Of a stretch of DNA of 64,000 nucleotides, positions 22,439 through 31,776 are shown one piece after another. Position 1 is the stretch's first letter; every line of letters begins with the position of its first letter. Below the pieces are notes generated by a model that ran no database searches, was not told the DNA's origin, and saw nothing but the letters and a program-made list of their open reading frames with translations. The translations under genes were made by a program, and so were the position numbers. Source of the DNA: Turbatrix aceti (Eukaryota; Nematoda; Chromadorea; Rhabditida; Panagrolaimidae); the NCBI GenBank assembly GCA_963969345.1, contig OZ017766.1, positions 9,300,001 to 9,364,000 on the forward strand. The letters are read 5' to 3'.

Positions 22439-22444
22439 TATAAA
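22439..22444 (+). promoter_or_regulatory. Candidate TATA box of copy 5, separated from the gene by a MITE
   Basis: It is the duplicate of the box at 20221-20226. After the MITE, GGCCACTATTGCTTTAAAGGGG (22952-22975) looks like a second version of the promoter core and could be the active one for this copy. Confidence 0.45.
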
Positions 22445-22518
22445 GGGGATTGTCAAGCACATGAGGCCCTTCGAACACCTAATGACGGAATCTTTCACAA
22501 ATCATAAATAGAGGTGTG

Positions 22519-22944
22519 TAGGGGTTAAATCCCCCCTCCGACTCGCGTCTGGGACGGGGAGAGCCGGGGGCAAAAGTAGTAGGGGACGGGGAAAATTTTC
22601 CCTGACGGAGGCAAAATTCGTCGGAGACGGGGAAAATTTTCCCCAAGTTCGACACCCAATTGAAAAAAATTGAATAAAAAATGTGTAAAAAAGGATGTCA
22701 ATTTTTCTAAAAACGAAAGACGATGCATATTTTGAACGAATTTTTGATATTTTGCGTTTTTTTTTTCGCCAATATACGTCAATTTTGGGTTATTTTATTT
22801 GCTTGCTGCCAAATTTTGTTTGATGTCGGGGACAGAATCTGTCGGGACGGGAAATTTTTTCCCCGTCGGCGACGGGGGTCGGGGAGCTCTTTTTGGGGAC
22901 ACCCCCGGGGAATTCCCCGGGGAACGGGGAGAGTTTAATCCCTA
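22519..22944. mobile_element. hAT-like MITE with 8-bp target duplication (unit 2)
   Basis: Same termini and the same GAGGTGTG flanks (22511-22518 and 22945-22952) as the copy at 20301-20696. Because the flanks are identical and the surrounding unit is duplicated, this copy came by tandem duplication and not by a second transposition. It is 30 bases longer than unit 1 because of small internal differences. Confidence 0.88.
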
Positions 22945-23776
22945 GAGGTGTGGCCACTATTGCTTTAAAGGGGTTTGTCTAGCACCTACATAAACCATAT
23001 ATGTTGTACATAGCTTGACTTTGTTGCTTTATTCTCGGAGCTCTACATCCACAATGAACACTACATTTTGTAGCATTGTCTTTATTAATTTCGCCATAGT
23101 GCTATTCCAAGGCACACGTTGCGATGAGCTTCAAATGGCTCATGTTTTTTGGAACAACGGCTTGTACATAACGGAACCATTATCCGATCAAAATGAGGCA
23201 TATTTTAATACGTCTCTTTTGTTTAAGCCAATAAATCAACATTGCACAAAGCTGGCAGAAACTCTTCGTCAACGATACATTGAAAACCTGAAACTGCTGC
23301 AAGATGCCTACAACACCAATGAGTCATTCTTCATGGCAAGAAAGAATCATTCAGCTTTTGCGGAAGCAAAGCTTATTACCAAAAATATGTTTGACACTTC
23401 TTCGAGATACCGCAAGTTGGAGTTTCCGTACAACATAACGCTGAAGGTCCCGATCAACAGCCCATATCGTGGTACCGATGAGTATAATATGGTAAATAAG
23501 GCTGCGCATTGCCCGATGCTACAATTTATGGATACGGCAGTTTACTATCTCCATAAAAATGAAAATGCATACAAGGATGTATACCAAAACATATCGGATA
23601 TAATCGGCGGCCAAATAGATTCATACACAATTGCAGGAGTTGGGGAATATTTTCCGGTTCATGTCAGTTTGTTGAATTTTAATAGTATGCAAAAACATTA
23701 TTTTTTATTTGTAGAATTTACTCAACATTCCACTTCCAAACTGGATGTATACTGTATATTCCAAAACAAACGAAAC

Positions 23777-23980
23777 TGTCGCCGCCAGCGAAGTCGCTGG
23801 CAACGAGCTCTTGCCAGTTGTCAGCGACAAGCGCTCCCGGAAGCCCCCCGATCCCCCCGAATCGGCCGGATACATATCCGGCCGCAAAGGGGGTATAAAT
23901 GCGCTTACGTTTTGCATTTTTGATGTGCTTGGATTGAATAAAGAAAGAGCTTTCTACTCTCTCTCTTGGATCGATTGAAA
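23777..23980 (+). repeat. 5' LTR
   Basis: 204 bp. It contains the palindromic CCGGATACATATCCGG, a TATAAA at 23894-23899 and AATAAA at 23937-23942, which can serve as promoter and poly(A) signal. TGGTGCAATCGG follows directly and is the likely tRNA primer-binding site. The last base of the LTR with the following TG forms an ATG (23980). Confidence 0.93.
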
Positions 23981-24071
23981 TGGTGCAATCGGCTAGTGGA
24001 CCCCTGCGTACCACTATCGGGCGGCAGCGCGCGACTCTACGCTCGCACCTGGCCCCGCCGTCGAACTCAAC

Positions 24072-27000
24072 GTGCCGGACGATCCGGCGGCCATCGCACG
24101 CCTCTACCTCGACCTCAAGGGGCTCGATTTCAATATCCAACTTCACACCGAGAAGTTGGACGACTCGGTGGACGCCTGGCGCGGCATCATCCGCGGCCTG
24201 TCAGCGGACGACGCGTACGACGAGGCCCAGCTTCTGGACCAGTGGCTTACCGGCACAGCGACGATCGAGAGCCTCAACGACTGCTTCGGTGACGCACACA
24301 CCAAGCGCAACGACATCGCGACGCACCTCGCCGAATTAAACTCGCGCCACATGGTCTTGACGACGCGTCCTTTGCGCACACCATCGGCCTCGATTGCTGA
24401 AGCCTCTCCGCCACCCGAGACCAAGGTTCCTACATCTACGGACCTGAACCAGGCAGCAGCACAGCAAGTCGTGCACCCGTCGGCCCCGCCGTCTTCCGCT
24501 CCGCCAGCTCCAGCTGCCGCACCCGTCGACTCCGCGGTTCCTCCGGCATGGGCCAGCCATGCCCCCTCAGGTCAGTTCCACGGATTTTCTTACGCACCAC
24601 AACTCATGCCGGCTTACCCCGCAGGCACGTTCTATCAACCCCGACCCGGCGTGACCGCCGCGGCTCCGCCACACATGGCTCCGATCACCTCCGCTCCGCC
24701 GTCGATGGTCATCAACGGACAGCATCCGGCGCTACCATTCATGACTTCGCACGGTCCGCAGCCTACGGCCCCTCCGCTCACGGCAACTACGGGTCTGCTT
24801 TCCTCGGCCACGCAGCACACGGCACCGATCGGGCACTACACGGGCGCGCCACAGCACGTGGCCCCGTACGCTCACCCAGCAGTCAGGCAGCACGCAGCAG
24901 CAACGGGGCCACCGCCGCTTCCTCAGCGCCCCAGCGAATGGTCGCGGCTTCCTCGCATGGAGCTACCTACGTTTGATGGCTCGCCCTCCAAGTTTCTCCA
25001 CTTCTGGGAAACTTTTCGGGTCACCATCGACGCTAGGCCCATCCCGTACGTCGAGAAGTGCACGCTCCTCTTCTCACATCTCAAAGGAGACGCAGCGCTT
25101 GTCGTGGACGGTCTCCAGCCAAGCGAAGAGACTTACGCCATTGCTCTGCAAACCCTGCGAGAACAATTCGGGCAAGTCGAAGACGTGAGCGAGGCTCTGC
25201 ATCAAGAACTCGCCGACATCCAACCGTGCCCGCCCAACGCCACGTACCTGCAAATACGCGTCACCCTCGGAAAAGCAGAACGACTTCTACGTCAAATGAG
25301 CACGCTCGGCGAAGACACCGCTCACCCGCAGCTCCTCCGCATGGTCGAACGCCTAGTGCCCTCAGACTTCTTGGCCCTCATCTGGGACAAGTGCGATGGA
25401 CGCCGGACACTCGATGACGTCCGTCGCATTGCCCACCAACTCTTGGCCTCGCGCGTCCGCATTGGACGACAACACCGAGACCCCCTCGCAGTTCAACCGC
25501 ACGTAACCACCTTGGCAACAGCTATCCAACCCACCCACCAGCGCAGGAACCCGAAAGCCACTGAACCACCACGTGATGCCACGGACGGCGCCGCTAAACC
25601 ACGCCGACCGTGCCTCTTCTGCAACGATGCAGCCCACAGCACGACCCGCTGCACCAAGGTGGTCGGCAGTGAACAGCGAAAAGCACGCATCCGCGAGCTG
25701 CGTCGCTGCTTCATCTGCCTGTCGGCGGATCACTTGTCCACCGGCTGCGACAAGCGTCAACGTCCGTGCCGCTCCTGTCACAAAACTGGGCACCACCTGG
25801 TACTTTGTACCCCCAACAACGACACAACGAGCGGCACTGTTGCTCCGGCGCCAGCACCGGCGGCACAAGTGACCACAACGACGCTGTCATCGGCGAACAC
25901 CTACTTGCCGTTGACAACCATCCGCGTCCATCATCACCAGACCAACGCTGACGTTATGATGCTCCTCGACTCGGGCAGCGAAGCCAGTTTCATCTCTACG
26001 ACATTGGCAAAGTCTCTCAACCTCCCAGTCCTCGACGACACCATGCTCACGGTTGCCACCATTGGCGGCCGCACGCAGCAGATTTCCGCGCAACGACATC
26101 AGATCCGCTTGCTTCGCACGGACGGGGCCGATCTCGTGGTCAAGTGTTGGGCGGTCGACGATCTCTTACAACCGCTCAAGCACGCCGCCGCCGCCCCTGA
26201 CACCACAGCAGCCGTCGATGTCCTCATAGGCATAGACGCCTACTTTGATGTCATCCAAGGACCACCGCAACGGCGCACGGACGGCCTCTACGAGCTCAAC
26301 ACCGTATTTGGCCCCATCGTTTGCGGACAAGTGGATTCCTCAGCCATGGTCACGGCAGCGCCACTTCGCGTGTCACCCGCGCAGTCCAAAACAGCGCAAC
26401 TCTCAGAGCTCCTCCAGAAGCAGTGGGCACTCGACGCCATTGGCATCAGCGATGACCCATGGGAGCAAGACGATGACCGCGCCTTGAGCGAGCTACAGGC
26501 ATCCATCATACGCACGCCCGACGGCCGCTACCACGTGCGCCTGCCCCGACGACCGTTACCGGCGGACTTCAGCGACAACTTTTTTCTGGCACGTGCACGA
26601 TTGCTGTCTACGTCGCGGCACTGGCAAACGACAAATCCCGAGAGCTGGCAGGCGTATGTCGACATCATCCAGCAACAGCTCACGGAGCGCATCATCGAGC
26701 CCGTTGCCCTAGACGCCCTTCCTACGGGCCCCTGCCACTACATCCCTCACCATATGGTGGTCACGGACAAGAAGAAGCGTATCGTCTACGACGGTTCGGC
26801 CAAGCAAGGCAGAACAGGGCACTCCTTGAACCAGATCCTGTACCGAGGCCCGTTGCTTCTGGGCAACCTGGCGTCCATTCTACTACGCGCGCGGTTCGCT
26901 CCGATTCTGGTTTCGGCGGACGTCGAGAAAGCGTTCCTCATGATCGGCATCCAAGAAGACGACCGGAACCTACTGCGATTCCTATTTCTCAAAGACCCGA

Positions 27001-30000
27001 CGAAACCCGCTTCTGCCGACAACCTGATCATCTATCGGTTTACCCGACTCCCCTTCGGGCTCAACTGCTCACCGTTCATCCTGAATGCGGTGCTGCGCCA
27101 GCACCTGTCGACGGCGGACGGTAACCTCGCACAAGTTATCGCCGACATGATATACGCCGATAACGTCTTCATGCCAGCCCGCACGACGCACGAAGCCCGT
27201 GAACTCTGCATCCGTGCCAAAGCACTTTTCGCGGAAGCCAAGATGAATTTGCGGCAGTTTCGCTCCAACGACGCAACAATCCACGCTGAGTTTGCCGACA
27301 ACGACGACCCGTTCAAAATCCTGGGCATCGTTTGGGACACTGCGCAAGACACCCTCCGGATCGACTTCCCGACGGCACCAGCAGGACCCGTGACAAAGCG
27401 CGTCATCGCCAGCGTCGTCGCGTCAGTCTACGACCCGCTCGGATGGACCTCCCCGGCTCTTGTACCTGCTCGTCACTTCCTGCGCGACCTGCACGGCCGA
27501 TACGACTGGGACGCCCAACTTTCTGACGGCGACACCGCTCGTTGGCAGCGACTCCTTCACGGTTTCGCGGGCAAAACCTGGACCGTGCCTCGCTATCTAC
27601 CCGGTAACCTGCCGTCGGCACGACTTCATGTCTTCTGTGATGCATCCAAGCATCACTACGCAGCGGTCGCCTACCTGGTCTTTGCGGAACCCACGCAACG
27701 CCCTCAGTTGCTTATGGCCAAATCCCGCATTGCACCCACCACCATGACAGAAAGCGAGGTACTCGACATTACCATTCCTCGTCTTGAACTCGTGGCATTG
27801 CACCTCGGCGCCCAGTTGTGTTCTTTTCTACAGACACACATGGCACTGCAGGCAGCACCGGCACTCTGGACCGATTCACAGGCGGCCCTCGGCTGGGTAC
27901 GATCATCTCCCCAAGCAGTTCTACCCGTGTTTGTCACGAATCGCGTACGTTTCATACGCTCTGTCACCACGACAGTGAACTACGTGTCGACCACGGACAA
28001 CCCGGCAGACATCGGTACGCGTGGTCTCGACCCTGACGAGCTGCGAAACAGACCGGAATGGCTACATGGACCGGCATGGCTTGCGCAGCCCGAAGCGACA
28101 TGGCCGTCGTCACCCACTGTTCCGGCGTTCGCTACTCGTGTTGCGGAATCGGCGTCAACGTGGCCGTGTGTCAACCTACAGTCGAGCAACAGCTACATTG
28201 GTCTGGTTCGCGCACAGGCACTCGTTCATCGTGCGTGTGCTCGATTTCTGCAACACAGAGCCTCGACACCGCTCATGAAACAACTCACAGCGGCAGCACA
28301 GGCCCCCAAGTTGTCGGCGACCGACCTCGCAATCGCCAAACGCGTTCTCATCCTACAGGCGCAGCAAGACTTTCCTCCGACCAAGATGCACACCCCGGTG
28401 CTCTTCACGGACGTCGACGGCGTTCTGCGGTACGACAGCCGTCTGATCCACTCACCGCTGTCAGCAGATGCATGTCAACCCGTCTTTCTCTCGCCGCAAG
28501 CACTGCTCGCCAAACATCTGGCCGCGCACGTGCATCTGCAACTTCGACATGCCGGCGAACAAACGACGTGGACAGAGTTGCGCCAGCAGTTTTGGATCCC
28601 ACAAGGCAGGCAGTTGGTCAAAGGACAACTACGTCGATGCGGTGCCTGTCGTAAACGGGATGCGCGCCCGTTTGCGGCCCCTCCAATGGCAGCATTACCG
28701 GCAACACGAGTCACGCCAACGCGTCCGTTCGACCACGTGGGCCTGGATTACTTTGGTCCTTGTACAGTGCGGTCCCCCACGGAGCCCACGCAAGCTATGA
28801 AAATCTGGGTCGCAGTCTTCACATGCTTCGTCACGCGGGCAGTGCACCTCGAAGTCGTACATTCGCTCTCAGGGTCTTCCTGCTTGGCAGCTCTACGGCG
28901 ATTCTTCTCACGACGCGGGCGACCGTCCTCGATAACTTCCGACAACGCGACTACATTTCAACTTGCCAGCTCGGCAGTGCGCACCGCTTGGCCCGAACTC
29001 CAGCTACCACCGGCAGTCACCGACGCACTCGATGAGCACTGCACCAACAATGGCATCACCTGGTCGAACATCGTGGCACATGCACCGTGGCAAGGTGGCG
29101 TCTGGGAACGCATCATTGGCGTCATCAAGCAGCCGCTGAAAAGCAGTATCGGTCGCAGTTGGCTTCACCTCGAGGAATTTACTACCTTACTCGCGGAAGT
29201 TGAATTCACGATCAACTCCCGACCGCTTACGCACAGCTCCGCGGCAGCGCCAGAAGTCTTTCGTCCTCTTGACTTTCTGTTGCCTCTGGGCACGCCAAGT
29301 GTCATCCCGACGACTCTTACAACTCCTCCGCAAGCCGCCGCAACGACGGCCGATCTTTTGGCGCTATGGCGCGACAGCCACCAACGCCTCGAAACATTCT
29401 GGCAGCACTACCGCAGCGTCTACCTCATGGACCTTCGCGACCGGTCTGAACGCCTACTGCACGGCACACGTTACCACGAGCCACGCATACCGGTCATCGA
29501 CGAGGTGGTTCTCATGCTCGACGACGCTGTTCCACGCAACCAGTGGCGTATCGGGCGTGTGGTGGCGCTCCACGACTCCGCTGACGCCGCAATTCGGTCG
29601 GCCACCGTCCGCATGGCCAACGGCCGTACTGTTCGCCGCCCCGTCAACAAGCTTGCGCCCTTAGAGTTTGCCGTTGACAGTCCAGCCATCACCAGCGACT
29701 CCACACCCGTGCAACTCGATCGTTCGCCGTCGCCAACGGCAGCCGCAGCACCAGAGGCCCGTCGCCGCCGTGGTCGTCCTCGTAAGCACCCTGCACCTCT
29801 ACCAGCGGCGACTTCTCCTGAAGCGGCCCCACCGCAGTTGCCACCTCAGATGCCGCGCTATGAGCTTCGTCCGCGTACTCAACCACGCGCGCTGGCAACT
29901 ACCGCGACTGTGGCAATGACACTTAGCGCCTGGCTCCCCCGTACGGACGCACTTCCCCTCGTCAACGCACCAGTGATCACAGATACCTTCATCTTTGGTC

Positions 30001-31559
30001 CGGTCGGCTACGCATGCCTCATCTTGCTCACGCTTATCCTCTGCTGCACCACGATCGGTCATCTTATGACGGTATTCAACCCCCTGGCCATCGTCTGCCG
30101 CCTCGTGTTGCAACTACTTAGCCTACCACTGCGGTTGCTCTTGTGGCTCGTTTGCCGCAACCCCCGCAGTGCCCGTCGTCGCGTCATCTTCGCACTTTGC
30201 CTGCTGTTTCTTCCGGGTGGCGAGGGTGCCGTCTGCACAACGAGCAACGTCATGTCAACGTACGCGGCACAATGCACGGACTCAGGATGCTCCCACTTCG
30301 GCGAAGCACGTCTGACGTTGCGCGACGTGGGACAACGACCATGCTTGCTATTGCTGGATAGCAACGACACGGTTCACGGCCAGATCGCCCTAGCCCTCCA
30401 CAAGCCACAGCTACTTTGTCGACCACGACACATGTTTGACACGCGTAGCTATAAGACGGCTACGGCAGCAGTGCAACGATGCCCGGCCAGCGGCTCATGT
30501 GTTCTCAACACGTGCGCAGAGGTCAAAGCCAACGACCACTTACCGGAGTTCGACAACGTGAACCAGTTTCCGGGCACGACTTCATGCGTAAATGGCCCAG
30601 AATGGATCTTCACAGGGTGCGCTTTGCCCACCCCGTCATGCATCTTCTACAGACTGGTGGCACTACCGGAGGACGACACACGTGCGATTTCGATCTATCG
30701 ATGCGACGAATGGGCAAGCAGCGTTCAAGTCATCGTGGAACTTACCACACGACACACCACGGAATCAACTCGCGTACGGCTCTACGACGGAGTGCCCACC
30801 ACCGTAAGCGGCAACATCACGGTTACGCTGAACCAAGCCCTACAAACACCCGGTGAAGTCTTTCTCTTGCGACGAGGACAGGAATGGGCGATCGCACCCT
30901 CGCTCGACGCAATACGACTACGGCGCAGCCACGGCGAGGAACTGTTTACCTTTCAGCCGCGATGCGGCTGCCAACCGACGGCGACGACGGTCAATTGCCT
31001 GTGCGAGCCAGACCCCCCGCTACAAGCCTGGCTAGACGATGCCTTGCCAACGCCATGGAAGACCGGCCTGCTGCACTCGACGCCTGCGGGGCCTGCATTT
31101 CGACCGGACCAAGCTACCGTCGAACTCGAAGTCAGCATCGCAGGTTGGCACTTGGCATCATCCAGCGCTGCCGAGACTAACTGTACGATCACGGTGGGAC
31201 CAACACTTACGGCAGCGACCGGCGAAGCAGTGACGGTGCTGTGCAGCGCCCCAGAAGAAGAGCAGATTCTCGTCGAATGCGGCAACGAGGTTCTTGTGGT
31301 GGAATGCAACACCACCACCGCGGCCACTATGATCACTCTACCGGTCTCTGACGACGGCGAAGTGAGGTGCAGCGCCCGCTGCGCAGGAGTCGCGCACGCC
31401 GTCATCTTCCGGCAGCATCAGGCAAGCAACCCGTACCGCCCCCTTGCAGCACGGCTACCAACTCTCACCGAGGCGACACCGGACTCCCGAACACTGCTCC
31501 TCCTCGACCTCGTGGCCGTGGGCGTGCTGCTTCTCGTCTGCCGCCACCGTCGTCGCTGA
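24072..31559 (+). CDS. BEL/Pao polyprotein: gag, protease, RT, RNase H, integrase, envelope-like
   Basis: A single frame of 2,495 codons counted from 24072. Segments by residue: coiled or acidic gag N-terminus; Pro/Ala-rich linker 125-290; DUF1759-like gag core about 295-445; three zinc-knuckle-like CxxC...C clusters near 514-575; protease LLDSGSEASF at 633; RT with IYADN at 1028-1031 where YxDD is usual; RNase H FCDAS near 1190 and WTDSQAALGW; integrase zinc region then D1559, D1624, E1679 (SDNATTF, PWQGGVWER); a GRPRKHP basic patch; a membrane segment near 1976-1998; a second hydrophobic signal-like segment near 2037-2053; a cysteine-rich ectodomain and a last membrane anchor near 2473-2490. 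The last ~450 residues resemble the phlebovirus-type glycoprotein carried by nematode Pao elements. Start problem: 24072 is GTG; the nearest in-frame ATG is 24351 (residue 94), though coding-like sequence extends upstream. Confidence 0.93.
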   Translation: MPDDPAAIARLYLDLKGLDFNIQLHTEKLDDSVDAWRGIIRGLSADDAYDEAQLLDQWLTGTATIESLNDCFGDAHTKRNDIATHLAELNSRHMVLTTRPLRTPSASIAEASPPPETKVPTSTDLNQAAAQQVVHPSAPPSSAPPAPAAAPVDSAVPPAWASHAPSGQFHGFSYAPQLMPAYPAGTFYQPRPGVTAAAPPHMAPITSAPPSMVINGQHPALPFMTSHGPQPTAPPLTATTGLLSSATQHTAPIGHYTGAPQHVAPYAHPAVRQHAAATGPPPLPQRPSEWSRLPRMELPTFDGSPSKFLHFWETFRVTIDARPIPYVEKCTLLFSHLKGDAALVVDGLQPSEETYAIALQTLREQFGQVEDVSEALHQELADIQPCPPNATYLQIRVTLGKAERLLRQMSTLGEDTAHPQLLRMVERLVPSDFLALIWDKCDGRRTLDDVRRIAHQLLASRVRIGRQHRDPLAVQPHVTTLATAIQPTHQRRNPKATEPPRDATDGAAKPRRPCLFCNDAAHSTTRCTKVVGSEQRKARIRELRRCFICLSADHLSTGCDKRQRPCRSCHKTGHHLVLCTPNNDTTSGTVAPAPAPAAQVTTTTLSSANTYLPLTTIRVHHHQTNADVMMLLDSGSEASFISTTLAKSLNLPVLDDTMLTVATIGGRTQQISAQRHQIRLLRTDGADLVVKCWAVDDLLQPLKHAAAAPDTTAAVDVLIGIDAYFDVIQGPPQRRTDGLYELNTVFGPIVCGQVDSSAMVTAAPLRVSPAQSKTAQLSELLQKQWALDAIGISDDPWEQDDDRALSELQASIIRTPDGRYHVRLPRRPLPADFSDNFFLARARLLSTSRHWQTTNPESWQAYVDIIQQQLTERIIEPVALDALPTGPCHYIPHHMVVTDKKKRIVYDGSAKQGRTGHSLNQILYRGPLLLGNLASILLRARFAPILVSADVEKAFLMIGIQEDDRNLLRFLFLKDPTKPASADNLIIYRFTRLPFGLNCSPFILNAVLRQHLSTADGNLAQVIADMIYADNVFMPARTTHEARELCIRAKALFAEAKMNLRQFRSNDATIHAEFADNDDPFKILGIVWDTAQDTLRIDFPTAPAGPVTKRVIASVVASVYDPLGWTSPALVPARHFLRDLHGRYDWDAQLSDGDTARWQRLLHGFAGKTWTVPRYLPGNLPSARLHVFCDASKHHYAAVAYLVFAEPTQRPQLLMAKSRIAPTTMTESEVLDITIPRLELVALHLGAQLCSFLQTHMALQAAPALWTDSQAALGWVRSSPQAVLPVFVTNRVRFIRSVTTTVNYVSTTDNPADIGTRGLDPDELRNRPEWLHGPAWLAQPEATWPSSPTVPAFATRVAESASTWPCVNLQSSNSYIGLVRAQALVHRACARFLQHRASTPLMKQLTAAAQAPKLSATDLAIAKRVLILQAQQDFPPTKMHTPVLFTDVDGVLRYDSRLIHSPLSADACQPVFLSPQALLAKHLAAHVHLQLRHAGEQTTWTELRQQFWIPQGRQLVKGQLRRCGACRKRDARPFAAPPMAALPATRVTPTRPFDHVGLDYFGPCTVRSPTEPTQAMKIWVAVFTCFVTRAVHLEVVHSLSGSSCLAALRRFFSRRGRPSSITSDNATTFQLASSAVRTAWPELQLPPAVTDALDEHCTNNGITWSNIVAHAPWQGGVWERIIGVIKQPLKSSIGRSWLHLEEFTTLLAEVEFTINSRPLTHSSAAAPEVFRPLDFLLPLGTPSVIPTTLTTPPQAAATTADLLALWRDSHQRLETFWQHYRSVYLMDLRDRSERLLHGTRYHEPRIPVIDEVVLMLDDAVPRNQWRIGRVVALHDSADAAIRSATVRMANGRTVRRPVNKLAPLEFAVDSPAITSDSTPVQLDRSPSPTAAAAPEARRRRGRPRKHPAPLPAATSPEAAPPQLPPQMPRYELRPRTQPRALATTATVAMTLSAWLPRTDALPLVNAPVITDTFIFGPVGYACLILLTLILCCTTIGHLMTVFNPLAIVCRLVLQLLSLPLRLLLWLVCRNPRSARRRVIFALCLLFLPGGEGAVCTTSNVMSTYAAQCTDSGCSHFGEARLTLRDVGQRPCLLLLDSNDTVHGQIALALHKPQLLCRPRHMFDTRSYKTATAAVQRCPASGSCVLNTCAEVKANDHLPEFDNVNQFPGTTSCVNGPEWIFTGCALPTPSCIFYRLVALPEDDTRAISIYRCDEWASSVQVIVELTTRHTTESTRVRLYDGVPTTVSGNITVTLNQALQTPGEVFLLRRGQEWAIAPSLDAIRLRRSHGEELFTFQPRCGCQPTATTVNCLCEPDPPLQAWLDDALPTPWKTGLLHSTPAGPAFRPDQATVELEVSIAGWHLASSSAAETNCTITVGPTLTAATGEAVTVLCSAPEEEQILVECGNEVLVVECNTTTAATMITLPVSDDGEVRCSARCAGVAHAVIFRQHQASNPYRPLAARLPTLTEATPDSRTLLLLDLVAVGVLLLVCRHRRR

Positions 31560-31572
31560 CGCCCCCCGGGAG

Positions 31573-31776
31573 TGTCGCCGCCAGCGAAGTCGCTGGCAAC
31601 GAGCTCTTGCCAGTTGTCAGCGACAAGCGCTCCCGGAAGCCCCCCGATCCCCCCGAATCGGCCGGATACATATCCGGCCGCAAAGGGGGTATAAATGCGC
31701 TTACGTTTTGCATTTTTGATGTGCTTGGATTGAATAAAGAAAGAGCTTTCTACTCTCTCTCTTGGATCGATTGAAA
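31573..31776 (+). repeat. 3' LTR
   Basis: Identical in length and, by direct reading, in sequence to 23777-23980. It is preceded by CCCCCCGGGAG; only a short purine stretch (GGGAG) could act as polypurine tract, which is weaker than usual. The polyprotein stop lies 13 bases before the LTR. Confidence 0.93.

Larger units (their letters stand above)
23777..31776 (+). mobile_element. Full-length BEL/Pao LTR retrotransposon
   Basis: The element is exactly 8,000 bp: two 204-bp LTRs, identical as far as I can read, around one long open frame. It is flanked by the 5-bp duplication GAAAC (23772-23776 and 31777-31781). The LTR begins TG but ends GAAA instead of the usual CA. Domain order gag-protease-RT-RNase H-integrase-envelope-like is that of BEL/Pao, and envelope-bearing members are known from nematodes. 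Identical LTRs and an undamaged frame mean a very recent insertion. It is visibly far richer in G and C than the host DNA on either side. Confidence 0.95.

Noticed and set aside
22519..22944. Second hAT MITE as an independent transposition into the same site
   Set aside because: The surrounding 2.2 kb is duplicated with it, including the 8-bp flanks, so tandem duplication explains it more simply.
24143..31405. Many long open frames on both strands inside the retrotransposon
   Set aside because: They are shadows of the 2,495-codon frame in GC-rich DNA and carry no domain motifs.
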